From NCBI GenBank assembly GCA_036278595.1, contig DASUKS010000131.1, positions 1 through 5,628 on the forward strand: a stretch of 5,628 nt of DNA, in the 5' to 3' direction. The notes under the pieces are model-generated. The model was not told where the DNA came from. It did no database searches and saw nothing but the letters and a program-made list of their open reading frames with translations. Positions 1-4,744 of the stretch are shown piece by piece. A program made the translations under genes and the position numbers. The DNA is from JADMII01 sp036278595 (GTDB lineage: Bacteria > Chloroflexota > Dehalococcoidia > DSTF01 > JACRBR01). Within the stretch, counting starts at the first letter, position 1. The number at the start of each line of letters is the position of its first letter.

Positions 1-165
1 CGCATGCGCATCCAGCTCGCCGGCGCCTGCCACGGCTGCCCGATGAGCATGCTCACCATGCGCCTTGGCGTCGAGCGCATCCTCCAGGACCGCTTCCCCC
101 AGATCAAACACGTCGAGGCCGTCAAGGTAGACGACTTCGACTTCCCCGAACTTCCGGCGGAGTAG
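1..165 (+). CDS. NifU-like Fe-S cluster scaffold, C-terminal end (5' truncated)
   Basis: The reading frame is open from the first base and ends at TAG 163-165, giving the last 54 residues of a protein whose start lies to the left of the window. It contains a CxxC motif (C10 and C13 of the visible part) in the context GACHGCPMS, followed by a helix with TMRLGVERIL. This is the signature of the NifU C-terminal (Nfu) domain, in which the two cysteines bridge a [4Fe-4S] cluster between two subunits for delivery to apo-proteins in the cytosol. The final residues (VKVDDFDFPELPAE) form a short acidic tail. What lies N-terminal cannot be seen, so it could be a stand-alone Nfu of about 80-100 residues or a longer NfuA-type protein. 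IspH, encoded further right, is a [4Fe-4S] enzyme and so a possible client, but nothing in the sequence links the two. The family call is fairly secure. Confidence 0.85.
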   Translation, partial: RMRIQLAGACHGCPMSMLTMRLGVERILQDRFPQIKHVEAVKVDDFDFPELPAE

Positions 166-217
166 CGCTCTTCGCAAGCTTGAGGCGCGCTTCGTCGTGG
201 AGTCGGTTTGGAGCGAG

Positions 218-598
218 CTACGTGTACTCGCCTGTCAGGGGCAGATGACGAACGCGAATCCGTGTGCCTTCGAGCACCGCGATGCACCCTTGCGCGAGAG
301 ACGCCTCGAGAGCCGGTAGGTTCGCTGCCAGAAGTGCAATCTGGCTCTCCGGCCGGCGCGTCGATTCGCGCCTGAAGAGGATGACCGACGGCTCACGATC
401 CTGCCTCACGGAGAGCAGCATGCCGAAATCAGTATCTGCGGACACGATGACACGTTGCTCAGACCGAGCTCTCTCGAAGACTTCACTGTCCGGGCTGTCA
501 TGCAGTCGGTAGTCGCGCACATGCACGGCGTCGTGACCCAGCTCGCGTAGGCCGATCGCAATGCGCGGCGAGAGTGCGTTATCGATCAGGAACCTCAA
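218..598 (-). CDS. DUF5615 PIN-like toxin (putative ribonuclease)
   Basis: This 126-residue protein has the DUF5615/COG4634 layout, a PIN-like nuclease fold predicted to be the toxin of a type II toxin-antitoxin pair. The N-terminal strand MRFLIDNALSP carries the first acid (D6). A GHDAVHVRDY segment follows (H22, D29), then a helix with D37 and E39, and then the strand VIVSADTDFG with D55 and D57. These are the expected metal-binding acids of a PIN-like site. Cleavage of cellular RNA is the family expectation and is not shown here. The start is a TTG at 598-596 whose last two bases are the first two of the antitoxin stop codon (TTGA overlap). No Shine-Dalgarno site precedes it: the upstream stretch is CT-rich. 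Translation probably depends on coupling to the antitoxin gene. It converges on the Fe-S scaffold gene, 52 bases from its stop. Its base composition is less GC-rich than the operon on the right, which fits mobile or recently acquired DNA. Confidence 0.85.
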   Translation of the reverse strand: MRFLIDNALSPRIAIGLRELGHDAVHVRDYRLHDSPDSEVFERARSEQRVIVSADTDFGMLLSVRQDREPSVILFRRESTRRPESQIALLAANLPALEASLAQGCIAVLEGTRIRVRHLPLTGEYT

Positions 599-822
599 GG
601 AGAGGTGAGAGGAAGCTCGCGCTCCCGAAGCGCTTCCGCCGCGTACCGAAGCGCTTCGCGGATGTCGTCGTTCATCAGATCAGGATACGCCTCAAGGATC
701 TCGGCTTCGGACATCCCGTCAGCCACCATGCCGACCACCGTCGCCACCGGAATGCGCAGCCTGCGGATGCATGGAACGCCGCCCATCTGCCCGGGATCCG
801 TGGTGATGCGCGTGAATCTCAA
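595..822 (-). CDS. DUF433 family antitoxin
   Basis: With the TTG start chosen here the product is 75 residues, the usual size for DUF433/COG2442 proteins. These are small winged-helix-like predicted antitoxins usually found directly upstream of DUF5615 toxins. Typical features are the early ITTDPGQMGGVPCIRRLRIPV stretch (about residues 5-25), VVGMVADGMSEAEILEAYPDL (28-48) and the helix DDIREALRYAAEALRERE. The start rests on a GGGGAGG site six bases ahead of the TTG at 822-820. The reading frame stays open up to 924, but that extra N-terminus has no family character. The protein is expected to bind the toxin and possibly the operon promoter. The C-terminal helix contains an EALR repeat encoded by a 12-bp direct repeat that also forms a DNA/RNA stem-loop. 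The stop codon overlaps the toxin start. No convincing promoter was seen in 823-946, so the pair may be read from its own weak promoter or by read-through from the padR operon. Confidence 0.84.
   Translation of the reverse strand: MRFTRITTDPGQMGGVPCIRRLRIPVATVVGMVADGMSEAEILEAYPDLMNDDIREALRYAAEALRERELPLTSP
626..658 (-). repeat. Perfect 11-bp stem-loop from a repeated palindrome inside the antitoxin gene
   Basis: CCGAAGCGCTTC occurs twice, at 625-636 and 646-657, 21 bases apart and therefore in the same codon phase. Each copy holds the 10-bp palindrome GAAGCGCTTC, so the two copies can pair. Bases 626-636 pair with 648-658 over 11 consecutive base pairs, leaving an 11-base loop (637-647). In the minus-strand mRNA the hairpin ends 27 bases before the toxin start codon. 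At protein level the repeat encodes two EALR units of one helix, which may by itself explain it. The alternative is a role in mRNA folding, processing or control of toxin translation. The pairing is seen directly and the role is inferred. Confidence 0.6.
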
Positions 823-946
823 GCCATGCCTCCCCGCACATGATAGCGCGCACCGGGAGCGGCGCAGGTTTGGGTGCACCAGGCGCGCGCAGCCACCCGT
901 CTGCTTCTCACTCCCTCTCCCCACACTCCTCGCGCGCGCAGCGCTG
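823..946. other. Gap between the padR operon and the toxin-antitoxin pair
   Basis: These 124 bases hold the antitoxin Shine-Dalgarno site, a CT-rich tract on + (901-930) and a short palindrome GCAGCGCTGC (938-947) at the end of the membrane-protein gene. No T-run follows the palindrome on the minus strand, so a Rho-independent terminator is not supported. A TATCAT sequence (845-840, minus) has no good -35 partner and would start transcription inside the ribosome-binding site. Confidence 0.4.
829..835 (-). promoter_or_regulatory. Shine-Dalgarno site fixing the antitoxin TTG start
   Basis: On the minus strand this reads GGGGAGG, ending six bases before the TTG at 822. No ATG or GTG at a suitable distance keeps the DUF433 frame, so this site is the main reason for choosing the TTG start. 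It contrasts with the toxin gene, which has no such site. Confidence 0.7.
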
Positions 947-1876
947 CTACGCGTGCCGCGCGACCAGCGCCGGGCTCAGCAGGAACGCCAGCAGCATCAC
1001 GCAACGCGAGCCAAGCAGCACGAGGCCGCCGCTCGGGTCCGCGAGCAGCGTCGCCGTCGAAAGGAGCAGCAGCGCGCTCACGACCAGCGTCGCGACGCGC
1101 AGCGAGCGCGTACTCGTGCGCAGGAAGAAGCACATCGCCGCCGCGGCGCACAGGCTCACGCCCGCCAGCAGCGGTGCGATGCCGCCGAGCGAGCTCTCCG
1201 GCGTCAGCAGCCCGCCCGAGCGATGCAGCGCGATCACGAAGACGAGCGCCAGCGGCAGCGGCGACAGCAGCACCGAGGCATCGAGCCAGTCGCGCCGCAC
1301 CGCCACCAGCACCGAGGCCGCGACGACGACGAACCCGACCGGGAAGTACAGACTCGCCCCCGCGACGCCGAGCTTCTCCCACGCGGTCGCCGTGCCCGCC
1401 GCCAGCGCCGGCACCTGCGTATCGAGCACGGCGTACGCGGCGTATCCGGCGAACACCGGCAGCATCAGCGCCGCGCCGGCCCACGGGTAGAACCACGCCG
1501 GGCGCCCGAGCCAGAGCCCGTAGAGCGTCACGATTGCCACCATCCCGGCGACGGACACTGTCATCCATGGCAGCGTCCAGAGGTGAAAGGCGAGCAGGAT
1601 CGCGATCAGCGCGTACGGCACGGCGCCGAGCAGCGCTTCCGCCCACGTCGCCGTCTGGTGCACCTGCCGCATGAGATGCGCGAGCGCCTGCGGCCGCCCG
1701 AAGCCCTGCAGCGCCAGGTGTTGCGCCCGCGTTGCGGGCACGCCCGAAGCCGTCAGCGCGGCGACGCGGTCTTCGACGTGGCCTTCGATCTCGCGCAGGA
1801 ACTCCGCCTCGAGCTCGTCGCCCAGCCGGAGGTGCGCGCGGAGTTGACGGACGTACCGTGCGGTTTCGGAGGACAT
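947..1876 (-). CDS. HAAS-domain-like integral membrane protein, PadR partner
   Basis: This is a 309-residue protein with a soluble, charged helical head (about residues 1-75: YVRQLRAHLRLGDELEAEFLREIEGH, then a GVPATRAQHLALQGFGRPQALA segment). About eight hydrophobic segments follow, near 82-100, 103-123, 128-150, 170-193, 200-218, 232-252, 259-279 and 283-305. The head resembles the HAAS/DUF1700-type domain: two helices with an E-I-E-x-H core and a 'G-x-P' plus 'GxxxxLA' tail. That domain is commonly encoded next to PadR regulators and is thought to signal to them from the membrane. No catalytic motif was seen in the membrane part. The ATG at 1876 has GGGAGG five bases upstream, and the gene follows padR by 18 bases, so the two are almost certainly co-transcribed. 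The likely role is a membrane sensor or effector controlled with PadR. The PadR link is well supported by position and the precise function is unknown. Confidence 0.7.
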   Translation of the reverse strand: MSSETARYVRQLRAHLRLGDELEAEFLREIEGHVEDRVAALTASGVPATRAQHLALQGFGRPQALAHLMRQVHQTATWAEALLGAVPYALIAILLAFHLWTLPWMTVSVAGMVAIVTLYGLWLGRPAWFYPWAGAALMLPVFAGYAAYAVLDTQVPALAAGTATAWEKLGVAGASLYFPVGFVVVAASVLVAVRRDWLDASVLLSPLPLALVFVIALHRSGGLLTPESSLGGIAPLLAGVSLCAAAAMCFFLRTSTRSLRVATLVVSALLLLSTATLLADPSGGLVLLGSRCVMLLAFLLSPALVARHA

Positions 1877-1894
1877 CCTATCCTCCCGGCCGGG

Positions 1895-2233
1895 CTAGCC
1901 GCCGCGGCTGGTGACCAGGTTCATCGCCGCCGCGAAGCCGCTCCAGGTCGAGCGGCAGTCGTCGAGGCGTTCCTCCCCCTTGCGCGTGAGCGTGTAGAAC
2001 TTGCGCTCCTGCCCCGTCGGGAGTTTCGCCCATCTGCCGCGTATCAGGCCTTCGCGGGCGAGCCGGTAGAGCGCCGGATAGAGGGTGCCTTCGCTGACTT
2101 TGAAGAACCCGGAGGACGCCGCCGAAAGCTCCTCCATGATCTGGTGCCCGTACATCGGCTCGCGTTCGAGCAACGAGAGGATTAATACGTCCGTGTTTCC
2201 CTTCAGTAGCTGGGTCAGGTAGCCAGACTTCAT
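1895..2233 (-). CDS. PadR-family transcriptional regulator
   Basis: This 112-residue protein is a winged-helix regulator of the PadR family in its short (PadR-s1-like) form. The first helix and recognition region show TDVLILSLLEREPMYGHQIMEEL (about 14-36, with the characteristic Y-G-H-Q), and then the hallmark VSEGTLYPALYRLAREGLI (46-64). The wing carries RKFYTLTRKGEERL near 78-91, matching the family's R-x-x-Y-x-L-T-x-x-G. Proteins of this kind bind DNA as dimers and usually repress their own operon or a neighbour in response to a ligand or, with a HAAS partner, a membrane signal. The ATG at 2233 is preceded only by a weak GAG, so translation may be modest. The gene heads a two-gene operon with the membrane protein and is divergent from the isoprenoid operon. 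It could therefore control either or both through the shared intergenic region, which contains inverted repeats. Confidence 0.92.
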   Translation of the reverse strand: MKSGYLTQLLKGNTDVLILSLLEREPMYGHQIMEELSAASSGFFKVSEGTLYPALYRLAREGLIRGRWAKLPTGQERKFYTLTRKGEERLDDCRSTWSGFAAAMNLVTSRGG

Positions 2234-2295
2234 TTCACGCTACTCGATTCCTGCGTTGCCCGCTGTCGCCAGTGTGGGTGATCGCCGCGCCGCCG

Positions 2296-2325
2296 GTCAA
2301 GACAAGCCGGGGGGATTGACTTGTC
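2296..2325. promoter_or_regulatory. Nested inverted repeats between padR and the isoprenoid operon (candidate operator)
   Basis: GACAAG at 2301-2306 is repeated in inverted orientation as CTTGTC at 2320-2325 (13-base gap). GTCAA at 2296-2300 is inverted as TTGAC at 2316-2320 (15-base gap). The TTGAC elements coincide with possible -35 boxes pointing in opposite directions: TTGACC on the minus strand at 2300-2295 and TTGACT on the plus strand at 2316-2321. The repeats are real, but binding of PadR or any other regulator is an inference. A minus-strand -10 at the right distance is poor (CACACT at 2276-2271, three of six matches). Confidence 0.4.
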
Positions 2326-2345
2326 CCGCGTCGTGGGAACATCAT
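2316..2345 (+). promoter_or_regulatory. Putative sigma-70-type promoter of the isoprenoid/hopanoid operon
   Basis: TTGACT (2316-2321, five of six matches to TTGACA) is followed after 18 bases by CATCAT (2340-2345, four of six matches to TATAAT). This would start transcription near 2352, giving a leader of roughly 17 bases that still contains the complete AAGGAG site at 2356-2361. The position is consistent with a house-keeping promoter, but one -10 base change could make it weak. The spacer contains TCCC(N7)GGGA (2324-2338), a further small inverted repeat where a repressor could sit. Confidence 0.45.
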
Positions 2346-2355
2346 GCGGTACCGC

Positions 2356-2361
2356 AAGGAG
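2356..2361 (+). promoter_or_regulatory. Shine-Dalgarno site fixing the prenyl synthase start
   Basis: AAGGAG lies seven bases before the ATG at 2369. It decides this start over codons farther upstream in the same frame (back to 2321), which would lie inside the proposed promoter. Confidence 0.75.
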
Positions 2362-2368
2362 TTATGCA

Positions 2369-3343
2369 ATGCAAAGTACCGCTGCCCCTCCTCGCAGTAT
2401 CGCGGACGTACTAACACTTCTGGCGCACGACCGGCGCGACGTCGCCGCACGCATGCGCGACCTCCTACGCGAGCCGCACGACGGCGTCTACGCGCTCGTC
2501 GCCTACCACCTCGGCTGGCGCGACGAGCACGGCGCCGCGTGCGAAGCCACCTCCGGCAAGCTGCTGCGGCCCGCGCTCGTGCTCACAGCCGCGCGCGGCT
2601 TCGAACCCGTGCCTGCCGCCGTCGACGCCGCCTGCGCGCTCGAATTCCTGCACGCGTTCTCGCTCGTGCACGACGACATCGAGGACGGTGATCGCGAGCG
2701 CCGTCACCGGCCGACGCTCTGGGCGCTGCACGGCGTGCCGCTCGCCATCAACGCCGGCGACAGCCTCTTCGCGCTCGCGCACGGCACGATGATCGACGCG
2801 GCCGCGCTGCTGCCGGCCGCGCGCATCGCCGATGCCCTGCGCATCTTCAACGACGCCTGCCTCGCGATGATCGAGGGCCAGCACGCGGACATCTCGTACG
2901 AGTCGACCGCGCGCGTCACGCGCGACGACTACCTGCTCATGACGTCCGGCAAGACCGGCGCGCTGATCGGCGCATCGCTCGCGCTCGGCGCCATGTTCGG
3001 CGGCGCGTCAGACGACGACGTCGAGGCGCTCCGCCAGGCCGGCGTCGATCTCGGCACCGCGTTCCAGGCCGTCGATGACGCGCTCGCCGTCTGGGGCGAC
3101 CCCGCGCGCACCGGCAAGGCGGTCGGCAACGACGCTGCGCGCGGCAAGAAGTCGCTGCCCGTCGTCATGGCCGCCGGGCGTGGCTGCGCGCCCGGTGACC
3201 CACGCGTCCGCGATGACGTGCAGGCGCTCGCGCGGGCGCACGCGGACCGCGCGCTCGAACGCATGCGCACGACGGCGATAGGCGAAGAAGCGGCGGTGCG
3301 GCTCGAGGCCCTCGCCGCGTACATCCTGGGGCGGGAGGAGTAG
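2369..3343 (+). CDS. Polyprenyl diphosphate synthase (FPP/GGPP type)
   Basis: This 324-residue enzyme belongs to the trans-prenyltransferase (IspA/polyprenyl synthetase) family. It condenses IPP with allylic diphosphates in the cytosol. Visible motifs are GKLLRP (63-68), the first aspartate-rich motif DDIED (102-106) followed by the arginine region (R109-R114), GQ (170-171), KT (195-196), FQAVDD (232-237) and GKKSLPV (259-265). The second aspartate motif reads DDALA rather than DDxxD, a form found in a bacterial subgroup with DDLLG/DDALA-WGD. F97, five residues before the first motif, is an aromatic stopper that favours a short C15-C20 product. The frame extends to an ATG-less GTG/TTG region at 2321, but ATG 2369 has AAGGAG seven bases upstream and is preferred. 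The squalene-hopene cyclase in the same operon suggests FPP for squalene synthesis. GGPP cannot be excluded. The gene is first in the operon; its stop lies two bases before ispH. Confidence 0.93.
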   Translation: MQSTAAPPRSIADVLTLLAHDRRDVAARMRDLLREPHDGVYALVAYHLGWRDEHGAACEATSGKLLRPALVLTAARGFEPVPAAVDAACALEFLHAFSLVHDDIEDGDRERRHRPTLWALHGVPLAINAGDSLFALAHGTMIDAAALLPAARIADALRIFNDACLAMIEGQHADISYESTARVTRDDYLLMTSGKTGALIGASLALGAMFGGASDDDVEALRQAGVDLGTAFQAVDDALAVWGDPARTGKAVGNDAARGKKSLPVVMAAGRGCAPGDPRVRDDVQALARAHADRALERMRTTAIGEEAAVRLEALAAYILGREE

Positions 3344-3345
3344 CG

Positions 3346-4233
3346 ATGGCGATAGAAGTGCGGACGGCCTCCGCGCTCGGATTCTGCTTCGGCGTCCGGC
3401 GCGCGATCGACATGGTGGAGGACGCGGCCGCCGAGCGCGGCACCATCGACAGCCTCGGCTCGATCGTGCACAACCCGGTCGTCGCCGATCGGCTGCGGTC
3501 GCGCGGCGTCGGCATCGTCGGCGGTTTCGACCACGTGTCGTCGCCCTCCGTCGCCATCACCGCGCATGGCGCCGGCCCGGAGGTCTACGAGCGCGTCGAA
3601 GAGCGGCGCCTCGACCTCGTCGATACGACCTGCCCCATCGTTGCTCGCGCCCAGCGCGCCGCGCGCCGCCTGGTCGATGGCGGGTTCAAGGTGATCATCT
3701 TCGGCGATGAGAACCATCCCGAAGTGCGCGGCGTGCTCGCCTGGACGCGCGGGCGCGGCGTCGTGCTCGCCAGCGCCGATGACCCGGTCGAGATCCCGCG
3801 GCGCAAGGTCGCGCTGCTTTCGCAGACGACGAAGAGCGAGCACGCCTTCACCGACTTCGTCTCGCGCTTTCTCGCGCTGCACATCGACCGCATCAACGAG
3901 GTCCGCATCATCAACACCACCTGTCCCGAGACGGAGGATCGCTACGAGGCCGCGCAACGGCTCGCAGAGGAGGTCGACCTGATGATCGTCATCGGCGGCA
4001 AGAACAGCGCGAACACCGGCAAGCTCACCGCGACCTGCCGCAACGCCGGCGTCGAGACGTACCAGATCGAACGCGAGGACGAGATCGAACGGGCGTGGCT
4101 GCGGGGCCGCCGCGTCGTCGGCGTCACCGCGGGCGCGTCGACGCCGGACGAGACGGTGGTCGCCACGGTGCGGCGTATCCAGCAACTCGACCCGACAGCG
4201 GGGCGCAAGGAGGATGCTTCGAGTGAAGGTTGA
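3346..4233 (+). CDS. ispH: 4-hydroxy-3-methylbut-2-enyl diphosphate reductase (IspH/LytB)
   Basis: This is the last enzyme of the MEP pathway, reducing HMBPP to IPP and DMAPP with a [4Fe-4S] cluster. The 295-residue product has all three cluster cysteines: C14 (GFCFGV), C96 (DTTCPIV) and C193 (NTTCPET). The substrate-binding H42 (HNP), H74 (AHG), H124 and the proton-relay E126 (NHPE) are present, as are QTTKSE (160-165), GGKNSANT (217-224) and the late GASTPDE. Its length is close to that of other bacterial IspH proteins, so it looks intact and functional. The ATG at 3346 has GGGAGGAG ending five bases upstream, inside the end of the prenyl synthase gene, which stops only two bases before. 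The C-terminal end overlaps the start of yjbQ. Within the operon it supplies IPP and DMAPP for the upstream synthase. The tail after about residue 282 (TAGRKEDASSEG) is non-conserved and carries the ribosome-binding site for the next gene. Confidence 0.97.
   Translation: MAIEVRTASALGFCFGVRRAIDMVEDAAAERGTIDSLGSIVHNPVVADRLRSRGVGIVGGFDHVSSPSVAITAHGAGPEVYERVEERRLDLVDTTCPIVARAQRAARRLVDGGFKVIIFGDENHPEVRGVLAWTRGRGVVLASADDPVEIPRRKVALLSQTTKSEHAFTDFVSRFLALHIDRINEVRIINTTCPETEDRYEAAQRLAEEVDLMIVIGGKNSANTGKLTATCRNAGVETYQIEREDEIERAWLRGRRVVGVTAGASTPDETVVATVRRIQQLDPTAGRKEDASSEG
4207..4213 (+). promoter_or_regulatory. Shine-Dalgarno site for yjbQ inside the ispH tail
   Basis: AAGGAGG directly abuts the ATG at 4214, leaving no spacer, whereas the in-frame GTG at 4223 lies nine bases beyond it. 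The spacing favours the GTG as the true start, although ATG 4214 gives a product only three residues longer. Confidence 0.6.
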
Positions 4234-4744
4234 ACCTGGTGCCATCGGCGCCACCACCAACGGACACACGAACGGTAATGGCGCCCACGCGCCGCGCCCC
4301 GTGCACGCCTGCGAGCGCCTCTTCTATCGCTCGCAGCGCGCGCCGGAGTTCATCGACATCACCGACGACGTGCGCGAAGTGCTCGCGCGGTCCGGCATGC
4401 TGCACGGCTTCGTTGTCGTGTTCTCGCGCCACACGACCGCGGCGATCCGCATCAACGAGGCCGAGCCGCTCCTCATCGAGGACATGGAGTGCATGCTCGC
4501 GCGCCTCGCGCCCTCCGGCGTCTACTACCGCCACAACGACCTCACCATCCGCACCGTGAACCTCACCGAGGACGAGGACATGAACGGCCACTCGCACTGC
4601 CAGCACCTGCTGATGGGCGCCAGCGAGGCCGTCCCCTGCATGGACGGCGCGCTCATGCTCGGTGGCTGGCAGCGTATCTTCCTCGTCGAGCTCGACTGCG
4701 CCCGCGAGCGCGAGGTCATCGTTCAGGTAGTCGGCTCCGCATGA
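4223..4744 (+). CDS. yjbQ: YjbQ/UPF0047 family protein (proposed secondary thiamine-phosphate synthase)
   Basis: The product has 173 residues from GTG 4223 (176 from ATG 4214) and belongs to the UPF0047 family. Characteristic blocks are FSRHTTAAIRINE (about 67-79), the RHNDLTIRTVN region, NGHSHCQHLLMG (121-132) and LGGWQRIFLVELD (146-158), with the conserved histidines that line the family's pocket. The family is annotated as having weak thiamine-phosphate synthase side activity from work on E. coli YjbQ; its true role is unclear. Compared with the usual 130-140 residues it has an extra N-terminus of about 30 residues rich in N, G, T and H (NGHTNGNGAHAP), which looks like a flexible extension. 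It overlaps ispH by 11 bases and the cyclase gene by 4 (ATGA), so its translation is coupled to both. That places it in an isoprenoid operon without an established reason. It may be a metabolic repair or accessory enzyme, or a passenger. Confidence 0.88.
   Translation: MKVEPGAIGATTNGHTNGNGAHAPRPVHACERLFYRSQRAPEFIDITDDVREVLARSGMLHGFVVVFSRHTTAAIRINEAEPLLIEDMECMLARLAPSGVYYRHNDLTIRTVNLTEDEDMNGHSHCQHLLMGASEAVPCMDGALMLGGWQRIFLVELDCAREREVIVQVVGSA

Noticed and set aside
165..188. Possible terminator hairpin after the Fe-S scaffold gene (165-170 with 182-188)
   Set aside because: The stem is only six pairs with a bulged base and an 11-base loop, and no T-run follows on either strand.
840..845. TATCAT on the minus strand as a -10 box for the toxin-antitoxin operon
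   Set aside because: There is no acceptable -35 at 16-18 bases, and the implied transcript would begin within the GGGGAGG ribosome-binding site.
938..947. GCAGCGCTGC palindrome at the end of the membrane-protein gene as a terminator
   Set aside because: It has no loop and no downstream T-run; such short palindromes are frequent by chance in GC-rich DNA.
605..2185. Very long + strand open frame (526 codons) opposite the padR, membrane-protein and antitoxin genes
   Set aside because: It is extremely rich in R, Q, A and H with no fold-like pattern, and it lies antisense to three recognisable genes. It is a typical consequence of high GC, where stop codons are rare on the opposite strand.
2929..4269. 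Long minus-strand open frame (446 codons) opposite the prenyl synthase and ispH
   Set aside because: It is composed of A, R, D and V runs with no motifs, and both + strand genes there have intact catalytic residues. It is a shadow frame.
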